Assembly (NCBI RefSeq): GCF_921293095.1
Contig: NC_060254.1
Coordinates: forward strand, 57,334,069 to 57,398,068
DNA: 64,000 bases
Origin: Ischnura elegans
Taxonomy: Eukaryota > Arthropoda > Insecta > Odonata > Coenagrionidae
Direction of reading: 5' to 3'
Positions 22,491 through 35,300 of the stretch are shown piece by piece. The notes under the pieces were generated by a model. The model did no database searches. It was not told the DNA's origin and worked only from the letters and a program-made list of their open reading frames with translations. The translations under genes were made by a program, and so were the position numbers. Each line of letters begins with the position of its first letter. Position 1 is the stretch's first letter.

Positions 22491-24670
22491 CATAGGCGGT
22501 TTTAGAGGGGGGCACGTGCCCCCTCCCCAGACGCTTAAAAAATAGACGAGATTTTTAATGCAAATATTAATTAATTTTATATTATAATATAAAATATATA
22601 AACTTTTATATATTTATAACTTTTACATAAAAATTAAGAGTATGTTTTATAAAGTAATTGTTTCCTGTAGTTTTTAATCCCAGATATGAGAAGACAATTT
22701 GCCTGTAAGACCCTGGTGATAAAAATACCCTCCCTCCTGGTGGGGTGTGGTGGTGACCCTCCGAAAAAATCCTGGATTCGCCCTTAGGGTGCGATTCATA
22801 GACGGCACTTTAGGCTAAAGTATACTTTAGTCGGGCTAAAGTCTGCTTTTTCCGTTTCATAAACGGCACTTTAGAAGAAAAATGGCCGAATCGTCACTTT
22901 ACCGTAAAGTGCCCAACCGGAGCTCACTTTAGGGCTAAAGTGTCCTTTACGGACGAATAAATATGGCTGCACCGGCTGTTATTGAAGTTGAAATATGAAG
23001 ATATTTGGGTTACGGAAATGAATAGGAACTAATTTTTTGGTGAGAACACAGCAGCAAACTGGCAAGTTTCAAGAAATAACCAGACACGTAATATATGTCT
23101 TTTCCCTGAATATATATCGAGTCGGTATTGATGGAGATGACCCATTACTTATATTTTGAAGTTTAATTCTATCGGTCGTGTGATAATTACAACACAGTAA
23201 GTGGTTGAACAGGCTGGCATAATTTATGTTGATTTTATATACAAGTTAATTGTTAAGTTCGTAGGTTATTAATGCGTTTATTTTCTAGAAATTTCCTTAA
23301 CGATACTTGAATATGATAGCAAAATTCTGTTTATATTGGCGTCAATAGCCTTCGTATGCAAAGACTTGATTTTCATGTCGTTTGGCCAGCCAAAGGCTAG
23401 TTTCTATACCTTGCATTGCATTTTAAGCGTTTTCATTCAATATTCGCTTTATGTACTCTTTCCGTATACCTCCATATCACGTTTAACGTTATTAACAGAA
23501 ATTTCTGTGATTTTGAAACTAGAGTCGAGTTTCTGTTTCGTTTTTCGACTATGCATTTGAATGTTTACAATGATGATATAAGATCTCGTCATGAAAGGCA
23601 GCAATAAAAAGTAAAACTTACTTTCCTTCATGGTCATATTATCAGCAGAAAAGCAATGTTTTCTCGAGGGTGTAGGATTGGTATTGGTAAATTTTATTTA
23701 CACAGCATCACAGACATTTTTTACTACAAAATTCGTGAATGGATACTCGGGTTAGGTATTCTCATATGTCGAGGCATCTTTTAAAGTAGACAAAGAGATA
23801 TTTATTGATATAAGTCCATTCTCACATTCAACATGTTTCATTGCGTGGCCATTCATTCATTGGTTTTGATGGTATAGATATTCTTGAATGTACATTCTCG
23901 TTCATTTCTCTAGAATATATAACCCCTTACGTCAACATTCCAAGAATTAAAATATTGGTAAGCACAAAAGAATTCAACAAACACCCATACCTCATTCAAA
24001 ATAAGCGTCCAACTGAGACAACCACTGATCGGTAAATCTCCAAATTAATTGGTACAGTTTCAAGTTAACGCGAGAGCATTTCACTATTTCACCCACCTTC
24101 AATGAACGTACACCATCAAACTTCGACTAACATGTAGTCCAAACAACCGTATGCAGTTAATCACACAAAATGATCATAAAATGACGTGAAAATATCAGCA
24201 TTTGAATGTTTACTTCGCTGGAAACATCGAAGGGCATTCCCAATGCACGAAGCTAATTAAAAGTGAGCTTTTATTCAGCCAACTCAGTCATTAACGTATA
24301 AAAAAGATAGTGAGGAAAAGCTTTCAATGACGCAGTATTAATTTACATTTGCACATAATATGAGAAAACGAGAAAATGCAGCTTAATAAATCTTAGCTAA
24401 ATACAACACGAAAATCCAGTCGCCAGAAATATGCAAACAAGTACGCATTTAATATCGTGTGTCATCTTTTTCATCACTTTTTCGCAGCGTTCATTGCCAA
24501 CACTCAAAAATTTCAATGCATGATCGAGACTTTAGGAGCTAAAGTGCCACTTTATAAAGTGAGATCCTTGGAACGACTCTGAAACGAACTTTAGCTAAAG
24601 TCTCACTTTACCGTAAAGAGATACTTTGTAAAGTGAGCAATTTCAGTGTCGTCTATGAATCGCACCCTTA
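22491..24670. mobile_element. Inner hAT-like MITE, split by a Harbinger-like element
   Basis: Starts CATAGGCGGTTTTAG; the body runs to 22,786 and ends GGATTCGCCCTTA. Its TSD GTTATGAG is at 22,483-22,490 on the left, while the matching right copy stands at 24,671-24,678, after the later insertion. It sits inside the outer hAT-like element and is of the 11,827-12,095 subfamily. Confidence 0.85.
22787..24667. mobile_element. PIF/Harbinger-like element B, 1,881 bp, TSD TTA
   Basis: Ends GGGTGCGATTCATAGACG and CGTCTATGAATCGCACCC, flanked by TTA (22,784-22,786 and 24,668-24,670). Near both ends the motif ACTTTAG/CTAAAGT recurs many times, a likely transposase-binding region by analogy with other elements. 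It entered at the last three bases of the inner hAT-like MITE. The AT-rich middle has frames under 75 codons without motifs. Confidence 0.85.
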
Positions 24671-24922
24671 GTTATGAGGGCCCCATCATGATCCCTTTCC
24701 GAGGGCCCCCAAGCACCCCAGACCGCCCCTAATTCTGATAGCCGATTTCGAGTTAGTAAGGTCCCGGGAGGCTCACGATTCAATGGCCGCGTTCAAAAAG
24801 CCGTTCCGGTGACTCCATTGACTCACCCCAACCAGTCAGTTTTACGAAAACCACGCATTTATTTCGCACCTATGTTCGCGTTACCGAAATAAAATGCTGT
24901 TTTCCTGAAGAGGAAGCTTAAA

Positions 24923-25265
24923 ACCAAGGGGACTGCATACAGGAGGCCCAATTCCATCCCATATAAGGCTGATTTCTGTTGACACTTCGGTCGCATTTTA
25001 AACGGCTTTCAAAAATATCCGCGGCGCGGTGATGAGTGTAATGCGATCCACTATTTTCAAATATTTTGCAGTTAGTATTTTTAAATGCAAAGAATAGCAT
25101 TGAAAAGTAACAAATTTGATAAATCATATCATCATGTACATAAATTTCGGTTAATACCCCTAATTATACCTTATTTCTTCGTGAAACTCGGATCAATTTG
25201 TCCGTCAGCGATACGAGTGGTGACATCTATAAACCCATTTAAATACGCGATAGGTAACAACACAA
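24923..25265 (+). repeat. Dispersed ancient repeat B, copy 2
   Basis: Shares CCAAGGGGACTGCATACAGG, TTTCAAAAATATCC, and the block around CATTGAAAAGTAAC with copy 1 (12,270-13,520), and lies 350 bp before copy 3. It ends earlier than the other two. Confidence 0.6.
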
Positions 25266-25616
25266 TTAGAGGTCGACTTGAGGATCCTCTATTGTAATAT
25301 ACGTGCCTAAAACAAATATTTTTACATTAACTAGAAACTGTTTAATACAAATAGTTGCAGATTTATGCAATGATTATAATTGATATAATTCTTCATTAAT
25401 TTTGAATTTTTAATAAATTTTCTGTTTCCATCGATATACCAAAATTACAGGACCGCTTCTCGGTAGCCTTTTAAAGGGACTGAAGAATCGTCCGAAGTCC
25501 ACAGCATTCCATAAGGCGTACAACCCCTCGTAAACTAAAACAATGCAACAAAATGAACTGAGATGTGGCCCCACCGAAAAGCCCAATCGAATTAAGCATT
25601 CATTAACTGGTAGTTA

Positions 25617-26083
25617 CGACCAAGGGTATTACATAATGGAGACCCCAGTCCGTACCGCATTACTTAATTTTTCCACCCACGTGGCTGGCATTTAAAACTG
25701 TTTTCAAAACTGTCCGCAGCTTGGCGATTAGTACAGAGCGATTATTTAATCTTAACAAATCCAAAGGAAGTGTTGAAAATTTATGAGTTCATTGGAATAT
25801 ATCATCACGCTTATATAAGTTCGGTTAACAGCCGTAATTGAAGCTTATTTCCCGAGAAATTCAAGCTCGCTTCGCCATCAGCGGAGCAACTGGCGACTCT
25901 TGTAAATCCTTCGATTGTACGGTGGGCGATAGCATATCCAATAGTCAAATGGCGGGTTGATGTAATATTTCTGGGCGCGGCAAATCAGATTGCGCAGTGA
26001 AACATATGACCGCACAAGACGAAGCGGTCAGGAGATTAGAATCGGCCCGGAACTGTATGCCAGACAATATCTTGACACCATAT
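25617..26083 (+). repeat. Dispersed ancient repeat B, copy 3
   Basis: The most continuous copy: ACCAAGGGTATTACATAATG at the start, then AAAACTGTCCGCAGC, GTTCGGTTAACAGCC, and GACGAAGCGGTCAGGAGATT, ending near AATATCTTGACACCAT. Clear but diverged match to copies 1 and 2. Confidence 0.6.
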
Positions 26084-26274
26084 TTTATGTCCGTGTCAAA
26101 TTCAGATCGCTCTGATTTAAGCAACGCGAGTGGCTTTTGTGAACCCATTAAAATTCGCGGTTGGTGCAATAGCGGACTAAGGGGGGCGACTATTCCCTAC
26201 CCCCTTCCCCCCGGGGTGGATACATATGGGCCTGCGAGGACGCCCGCATTGCCCAACATTGCAGATTTACATCA

Positions 26275-26779
26275 GGGTAGTTTCCTTCGTCAAAGAAAAC
26301 GAAAGGCATTGATTGCGATTCGTTACCCACCATTAGTGTATTCATAATATTCAAATTATTTGGATTTAGAAATCCCAGTTTAGACGTATGTTTATGGTCA
26401 ATTTTAACCTCATTTGAAAAATGCCAGATTGGCGCCCATGCGTTGCCACTCCACGTGACGTCACAGGGATCTAGATGCTACAAGAGAAGATAAAAGAGTT
26501 TTACATCGTCTGAGATCAAGCAGCCTGCATCGTATCGGCGCTCACAGCCTCGCACCAAGGTGGCCTCACACGGCGGCGGCTGGAACCAGAATGACGTCAC
26601 ATTGGCTTTTCCCAGCATTCATACTTAGCCGTCGTGTTTTCGTGCGCTTGAAATTTTTCACTTTTCATTTAATCGCGAGAAATAGATATCTTAATTTAAA
26701 ATATTTAAAGCGTGAAGTACGTACTCCAAAAGTAATAATCTTTCGATTTAGGTAATAAAAAAAGTAGGAAACCATACCC
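26275..26779 (-). mobile_element. MITE family A, copy 3 (reverse, internally deleted)
   Basis: 505 bp in reverse orientation to the other three copies. It starts GGGTAGTTTCCTTCG and ends GGAAACCATACCC, lacks about 150 bp of the middle, and has CA instead of TA on its left. Confidence 0.8.
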
Positions 26780-26781
26780 TA

Positions 26782-27727
26782 TTGTAACTCTTTTATTTCA
26801 TGAGATGGCACTCTCTTGTGTATGTCTATAATCATTTTAATTAAAACTTTCTTAAATTTTGCATGTTACTTGATTATGTTTTTATTACGATAAAAGTAAA
26901 GATATAGCTTCTTGTAAATCTTGAAGAAGCCCTTTTAGTTTTTTCTGTATACGCCACTACCCTCACCCCCGTAATTGATGGAAAATCGAAAAGATGATGA
27001 CTTATAAAGTGACCCTCCAATGAAAGTTTTTATTTCAGCTTAGCAGCCAATATTTAAAAATTTTCGACGAATATCCATAAACTCACTTTTCTGCGCATAT
27101 CAGACGTAAGACTCATTATTGCTGAGAAGTATTGGATTACATTTAGGGGGAGCCGAAAGTAATGACCTTCCCCCAAAAACAACAACCTTGATCCGTCCCT
27201 GGGTGGGTGACACGCCCGTATTCTTTGCCGCTATCACTTGTATCTTCCAAGTGCTGATTAATTAAGCCTCCTGCACGCCACGTGACCTCTTCCTTCTCGT
27301 TAACTCGGATTATAAGCTTTAAGCAGAGGAATTTTTTCCGTAAAAGTATAAACCGATAAAGCTCTCCAAAACCGAGTTAATGCAACTTATGAAATGCGAT
27401 TATTTTAATCTTGATTGTTCAGGAAAATTTTCCGACCCACATTGGGTCAATTTTGGAACAAGATGGTGATGTTGACATTCATTGCAATGACCATGGCCAT
27501 GGCCAAGGACAATACGAAAGTAAAATTGGCAAACATAAAAATAGAAATGGAGGACGATAATACAGATCTATTGGGGCTCAGTTAAGTCCGTTGCGAAGGA
27601 GAAGGGCAAGCCACACATTCCCTGAAATTTATGTGGGAAGAGTCTCTATGTACTCTAATGAATATCCAGAGCCACATTTGGGGGAAAGTCCCCCTCTTCT
27701 GAAGGACGATTGTGGGGGGGGGGGGGT
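26782..27727. other. Non-coding, with one hAT end-like piece
   Basis: Mostly AT-rich. At about 27,145-27,205 a C-rich end with GATCCGTCCCTGGG looks like one end of a hAT-type MITE, but I found no partner end or duplication. At 27,713 there is a G run. Confidence 0.35.
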
Positions 27728-27732
27728 ATAGT

Positions 27733-28036
27733 CCAGGCCCGTGCTGGACCCCTTCTTAGGGCAGTGAACGGCCATGGCCAGAGGGTGCCAGCATTATGCT
27801 GGGAGAGGACTGCTGGGAAATGCGGAGGTATTTATATATTGTTATATTTGCTCAAAATGGTGTTAATTATGCTGTTAAATGAGACATCATTGAAATCAAG
27901 TTAACAGCTCAATGTTGATATTCTGATTTTAAAACTTGTCATGGCAGTTTTAAAACAGGAGGACGCCAAAGATTTCCAGTCTTTAAGGCGCACCGGGATG
28001 CGTCCCAGTGTCCCGCCGGCCCAGCACAGGCCTGGG
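27733..28036 (+). mobile_element. 304-bp TIR element C, copy 1, 5-bp TSD
   Basis: Starts CCAGGCCCGTGCTGGACC and ends GGCCCAGCACAGGCCTGGG, inverted ends of about 18 bp, flanked exactly by ATAGT (27,728-27,732 and 28,037-28,041). A second copy of the same 304-bp length lies on the minus strand at 54,600-54,903. Inner blocks CTGTTAAATGAGACA and GCCATGG..CAGAGGGTGCCAGCA are well kept. Superfamily unknown. Confidence 0.8.
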
Positions 28037-28041
28037 ATAGT

Positions 28042-29240
28042 ACCCCATTAATCAGATATTGGCTATTCATTGGTTCTCATCTCATTGCCAACATTTAGCC
28101 AACATGTTGGGGGGGTGGGGAAGAGAGTGCCTATGAATAGGCAAATTGGACAATATGGGCTACTGGGGGAGTTCAGTAAATCATCCTTGCTAGTGAAACT
28201 TGCATTTACTGGCCCACCGATCGCAAAGGGAAGTATATTTTAAGTCTGCATTATTATTGGACGAAGAAACTGTTAAAAATTTATCAGTGCACGTATAAGC
28301 ATCTATGTTAAAAATCTGTTTCCCTAAGGAGAAGGGTTAAATAATTTAAATAAAAGTTAAAAGGAAAAAAAGCAACGAAATTTTTAATTGTAAAAAGTGC
28401 GCCCTCAATCAGCTTATGTCGTATACAGAATCCATCGTAGAAACTGAACCAATCGTTAAGCGGGAATCTACTGTTTTCTGCACTGTACCGAAATTCGCTA
28501 AGCACTGGAAAGGCCGACAGACATGATGATAGTTTAATAACGAATAAAGATTATCGCAAATAGAAAAATCTGATGATACATAAGGGAACGAATTAAAGCA
28601 AAGCCTGGTTTTGAAACCTTCTTAACGTTCAATGAGAATTTTTATTATTCCCAACTGGTTTCGACGATTATTGTATTTTTTCAATAACTGGCCTTTACCT
28701 GAAAATTTTCTAGGGTTTCTGCTCAAAGTGTACAAAGGCTTCAGCCAAAATTGGAGCCCAGAGCTCTACGGTAAGTTGCCAAACGCGAGACCCACTTGAC
28801 TATCACACTATAGTACCTACTTCAAAACTATTATAGCGCTAGGCTAGATTCACTGAAAATACTAAAACAAAATAGGTTAAACTTTTTGTGAAATTGTAGC
28901 AATTATTTTTAATCACATTTTATGGTTATGGATGTGTAAATTGGTTTAATATTCCTTTTGGCATAGGAAAAAGCACATTTGAAAAATGAGAAATATACAT
29001 GCAGCTTGAAAAATATTTCAATGATTAGCAAGAAACTATGTGCAACCCTCAAGAAAAGACATTGAAAACCTTCAAGAAAAAAGGTTATCACTGTTATTAA
29101 AAAATCTCCTGCCCCTCAACCCACTCACACCTCTTTGAAGCTTGCAGGGGTCTAAAGATCCTATATTCGGGTCTGAACCCTTATGCTTTGTTCCTATCTT
29201 ACCATCTAACAAAATGCAATTTTTCTTTCTCTGCCTTGCA
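28042..29240. other. Upstream region of the MFSD12 gene
   Basis: No coding exon recognised. The transporter start exon begins after a splice acceptor at 29,241, so a 5' untranslated exon and promoter should lie in or beyond this stretch, but I cannot place them. A minus-strand B-box-like patch near 28,755-28,800 may be an old SINE. Confidence 0.35.
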
Positions 29241-29353
29241 GCTGAATCAGAATACAAGATGATATTGCCATGAAAGAATGACATTGGCTGGAGTGGCAGA
29301 GGTTCATTTGAGGCAGGCTCGATTGCTGCTGTGAGTGAGGCAGAGGACACAAG

Positions 29354-32300
29354 ATGGCTCCACCATACCACGACAGTTTCGATGATGAAGACGAGGAGCC
29401 CCTCTTGCTCAAGATAACGGGCCTCATCCCCGGCTACTACCAGAATGAGCCGTTCAAACTGCAGAAATACCAGTCGGTCACCCCGTTGCCCTCCATCGAG
29501 CCACCACGCCACCCTCTTGTCCCGGCAGCACCCTCTGGTGGCAGAGGTAAGTATCAACACAGGCCGAAGGCTTTAACCCTTTTACTGCCAGCCCATTTCA
29601 TATGGGATGTACAAAGCCTGCCAAGGCTATTTTCCGTAATTAGCAACATTTCAGATTTAAAAATTTTTCAGCTACTTAATTTTATTTAAAATGTCTAGAT
29701 TTTTTTCCCAATTCTTAAGATATATTTACATCTTATAACCATAGGTACAATATGGGGGTTTACAAAAATTACAGCCATTGAAAAGGCCACAATCACGAAA
29801 AAAAAGTGAAATAATTCGGGCCGATAAATCGGCCCCTAGCAGTTTTCGCTCAACCAGCAAGGGCCGCTGGCATAAGTGCTAAACTGGATGTTATTGAAAA
29901 TTTTGAAAATATGACATTCATCAAGCAGTTCCATGAGTATTTGTAAAATGACTAGACACCATTGCATCATTCTCCTCTCTATCAAGTCCCTATCCCCCTT
30001 CAAGGAATATTTGGTTGCATCCACCAAAAGTCCGTAGGCTCACTTTAACCTCCAAACCTTAATCATTCTTTTACTCAGCAACTCTCTTCGCTCTCCTTAC
30101 TCCACCCTTATAAGGGTAAAGGACTATAGTCATATATATATTAATGCAAACTCTATGGAAAACAAGTAGTACTTTCCTTGAGAATGACGCGTGGTTAACC
30201 AAACACAAAGTTCTATGGAATAATAAACAATTTAAATTTTTCCTGGTGAATACTTCTGATGAATTTTTCTCGGGTTTGCAGCCAGGTTAATGCTTTTATA
30301 CAAGCCGACGTTTCGGGAGATGACTTGTCTCCCATCCTCAAGGCTGTGTTACTTTATGGAAGTCCAATTTCACGGTGAAATGGATCGACCGTTTACCGAG
30401 GACAACAATGTGGCTCAGGTGTCGTCCGATTGGCTGTAGGTCTTTTGAAATTTTTCACGTTCAACCCTTATGTTTTTCATACAGCTGATTACAGGTCTCC
30501 ATGTATTGCTAAGATGAAAGCCTGTGTCCTGATTGAAATTTTTGGGATTGAGGCATATCTCTATCGCTTCCTTAATTATGCAGTCCAAGTAACGTTGAGA
30601 GTGGCAAAGGATTTTTGTATCTTCCCATCTAATAGCATGGTCTATGGAATACACTAAATTTCAGTCTATGTATTCATTTGCATGTTGACTTTCTTAAATG
30701 CCCACAGAAATTTCTGTAAAAATGTATACGAATTTTCACAAAATTTTTGATGGTGATTGGAATCCTATTCTCATCAAAAATAAATAAAATAAGGTGTTGC
30801 GTTGCATGTCCTATTCTACCTTATGCCCTGCAATCAAGGATGCTGTGTCCTATAAGTGCCATTGTCCACAGGTGGGCCCACGGTAGTGGTAGAGGGGCTG
30901 CCATGGTCAAGCAAGGCAGCATATGGCGTGGGCCACATCCTCAACGACATCTGTGCCTCTATGTGGTTCTCGTACACGCTGCTCTTCTTCCATGCTGTGC
31001 TCGGCATGGATGGAAAGGTGGCCGGTGCACTTCTACTCCTTGGACAGATTGTTGACGCTCTGGCAACACCCGTTGTTGGCATCCTGGCCGACAAGAATGC
31101 AGGCCAAGGGGTCTCGTGTGGAAGGTGGCAATATGGACGACGGAAGTCATGGCACCTTGGCGGTAAGGGCCCACTATGCATGGGCATAACAAAGGGAGGC
31201 AGCTGCCCTCCCTAAAATTCAAGCATGCAATATACTTGAGCCCTGGTTTCCAAGAACCATGACTGTGTGATGCGCAATCGTATGATCGCAAGCCAATTCC
31301 CTTTATGGGAGCTCTGTGCTTCTGGTTTCCAAGCATTGCTAATTGTAAAGGCCGCTATGCACGGTGAATGATCATGCGAATGATCATTCACAGGATCATG
31401 CGAGTGTTCATGTGATCAATGCAGATCAATGTTCATGTGATCATTCACAGGATCATGCGAGCAAAATAGAACATGTTCTAATTTTCACTGAATAATTATG
31501 TGCATGAAGGTTCATTCGCGAATTGTTCCATCATATATGGTGAATGACCATGCGCATGATCATGCGAATGAAATCATTTGCTGTGTATAGCGGCCTTCAG
31601 GTGGGGTAGTGTTACTGCGTGATCACAGAATTGCATCCCATAGCAGTTACCTCTTGGGCAACTTATACACAATGCTACCACCAGCGTGGCATGCTGCCTG
31701 AAATAATCATTGTCAATGTCACCCAATGGTTTGAGGGATCTTTACAAATCCCTTCTCCGATCCGTGATCATACCACCATGCATAGGCCGTCACATAGCCA
31801 TGGATGCATGATCCTTGGAAACCAGGCCTATACAAGGTCCCCATCTACACGGGGTGACACCAACAAGCAAAGGAAAATGCCACGAAAAACACAAAGAGGT
31901 TAGAATTGAATCATGTTCATGAGGAAAAATTAATATTGGTCACCCTGATAATAAAAAACTTTGGAAATCAGACCATATCTGTGTTTGGCCCTGTGGAACA
32001 GAAAAAATTGACTCTTTTGGTATTAAAAAAATGATTAATATTGGTGGTATTGAATTGAAAATCATGAATTGAAATTTTCGGTTCAAGTAAAGAATCTGGC
32101 TCTGAAAAGAAACTTCAATCATTGTGCACTCTTGATTTTTGTCTACTCTGACAAGTGAAGTTTGACGACCCTTTTACTAATATGGCCATTTGGACATGAC
32201 CATTAAATATCTTTCTTATGAGTTTATTTCCATCCTGCCGCATGAACAGTGGTTCTAAACACCTAAATATGTAATATACTGTGTCATACATATATGTAGG

Positions 32301-35300
32301 TACTTAAATAAACTCCATAATTAAGATACAGAGCTAATATAAACGTAGCTTGCAGTATCCATTAGCAAGTGCTGGCAAGGTTCACTTGCACCACTAAATG
32401 AGGAAAATGGTTACTCTCTGCTTCAGCACAAGGTCTGAAGTAAGACTTATATACTGTTATTTCTGAATGAATACAGAACGTGTACATACCGTATATGTCT
32501 GAATATAGTCCCCCCTTTTTTTCCAAAAATGTCTGTGGTAAAAGTAAAGGGGGGGGGGACTATATTCAAACGCATTTTTGTTAACTTTTCCCAAAACTGA
32601 AGCCTCAAAATTAGGGGGGGGGGACTATATTCAGAGGGGGACTATATTCGGAGAAATACGGTAATTCATTTTAATGAGGAGTTTTACGCCTAAATTTTTT
32701 AATACTTATTTTTCCAAACATTGTGCAAATACTCCATTGTCTATTCCAGGAACAATCGCAGTCGTCCTTAGTTTCCCCTTCATCTTCATGATGTGCGTTG
32801 TTTGCACCGGGTCAAGCACAGACGACTGGGCCATCGCCCTCTACTATTCGCTCTTGGTGACCGTCTTCCAGATTGGATGGGCGAGTGTGCAAATTTCTCA
32901 CCTCTCACTAATAACAGACCTCACTCCAAGTGAACACCAAAGGACTGAACTCACTGCCATTAGGTAACGTAATTAAAGAGTTATAAACATGATAAAGAGA
33001 ATATTATTCACTGAATTTATCAAATTGTTTGATGATCGATTATAACACAATTCACCATTATGAACACCTTGAGCAAAAAAATAAAACAATATGAGAATTC
33101 AGTTGTAAACAATATTAGGAGTACATGCATGATTTTATTTACCAGCCTGTGTGGGAGAGAACCAAGAAATATTTTTCCCTCTATCATCTATTCCATATTT
33201 CTATTTTGTGTGCATAAAATTACAACTTCATTTTAGTTCATTTTTCATAATTTTTAACTATGCTCCTCTACGCTAATTTAGTTGAAATTATTTTTACACA
33301 TACATGAGTGTTAATTGTATGATGCATACATATTTCTTTTGGTGTGCCTCAGTTATCCCTTGGTGAAGTGATTTTTTGCAAACTTAAAAGGTCTGTTTAA
33401 CGTTAGAAATAAAGCCAAAAAATATTTTAAAAATTTAGTCCATTACTTCCCAAGCTATGCATAGCATATTAACTTTTTATTTTATCATTTTTTCATTAAT
33501 GAAGGAAATATTTCAAAAAGTCTGGAAATCACATTTTCATGGATAACTTTAACATTTTTGTGAATATGGGCTGACTATTTCACACGGCTTTTATACTTTA
33601 TGAGGCCTATTTTGGTTCAAGAATCTTTGAAGTATCTCTTGGAGGTAGATTCACCATACTTAACCTACTATGTATTGCCTTAGCATAGGAATTGAAACTC
33701 TGTTGGATGAAGATGACTTTAAATGACTATCCGTGCTCAAATTAATCATCACGCTTGACACAACCATGCTTGCATGTAACATAGAAGTGAGCATTCTTGA
33801 AAAATTCTTTGATGCCTTATGCTTGAATACTTGTACATCTTCATGTTAGTGACAACTCTTAACAGAGGAATATTATATCATTATTTGTTTGCCTATAGGA
33901 GACTCAAAGACATCAGTTGGGTTTTTATGCTCATTTAATGGATTGGCAGGGAGTTTTTTAAACAATAAGGCTCCAGTAGTTGAGATACAGAATTGTATCA
34001 AATGGTTGCATTAGTTAATTATTCTAGCATTTAATTACCATGAAACTAAAGTTTTGCCTTTCATATTTTCTGATAGTCGTTTTCTGAATAATCAACTCAT
34101 TTAATTTACAATCTAAAGGAAAGTTTGTGATGTTTCCAACACAAATACTATGCACTTTAAAGCCTGATACGATGGCTGCAACATGCTTAAGTTAGAGGCT
34201 AGATATTTCGGCCAATGGCTTCAATGCATAGGACATGATTTGGTTGCATTTAGAAACAATAGAATGGTCTCATGCACAAGGCTGAAGCATGCAAATCAGA
34301 TTCAGCTAAAGAGGGAGAGATCTAGCTTGCAGTTACAGTTCCACACTGATGACTAAATCACATTTGATTTCCAGGTACAGCCTTTCCGTTTGCTCAAATG
34401 TCGCCGTTTACTTCATCACGTGGATGGTATTGCACCTTACGAAGGGTGGATCTGTGAACAAAATTGGGCCCTCAGATGCATACAAATTCAGGGTATGTGT
34501 TATTTGACTCTCCTCTCTAACCACATACACACACGGAGTCCTAAATGACCATGCTCTGATGTATTCTCTCTTTTGCCACCACCATTAGAATATAGTTCTC
34601 ATCGGACTAGCACTCGGCCTGTTCTTCACCTTCTGGTTCCACCTAGGACTCAAGGAGATTACCTCTGCTAGGAGAACCCCAAGCCCTTCCAATTCAAGTA
34701 AAGGATCTAAATGGCTCTCACAGCCGCAAATGAAATTTTTCAAGAGTACAAGACTCTACCAAGTGGCATTCTTGTACGTGTCAAGCAGACTGTATGCCAC
34801 ACTGAGCCAAGTTTATATGCCCCTATATCTGGACGATTCGTTGGATCTTGAAGCAGAATACCTGGCAACTATCCCATTAGTGAGCTATGCCAGCAGCTTC
34901 ATCACTTCCTTGATTGTGAAATACATCAATAAAAGAATGGGCCGCAAGGTAAGCAGACAGAATCAAAATCCTATCATGCACATTATCTACACGCTCATAC
35001 TACCCAGTACGCTGAGACAGGAGGAGCTAGAATACCAGCCATTTAACTGCACATACATGAACAAAAAAATTAGTGTGTATGTAAGGTAGAGACTATGGTC
35101 TTGCAATTGTTAATCCTTTTTGTACCAGCCTCTTTCACTTGATATCAGCAAAGAATACCAGGGCATTTTCAACTAATCTGTATCATTTTACCTAAAATTT
35201 TATAAAAATTCCAACACATATTTTATGGAGTTCATTCTATTTACTTACAATTCCAATACTTGTGCTACACTAATAATTATACTTTAATTATTTTATACAA

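Larger units (their letters stand above)
20434..24731. mobile_element. Outer hAT-like element of a three-deep nest
   Basis: The split left end reads CAG (20,434-20,436) and resumes after an insertion as GGGCGGTTTGG (22,005 on). The right end, reverse-complemented, reads TAGGGGCGGTCTGG. The 8-mer ATTCTGAT flanks both ends exactly (20,426-20,433 and 24,732-24,739), 4.3 kb apart. Only about 540 bp belong to this element; the rest is later insertions. No transposase seen. Confidence 0.85.
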
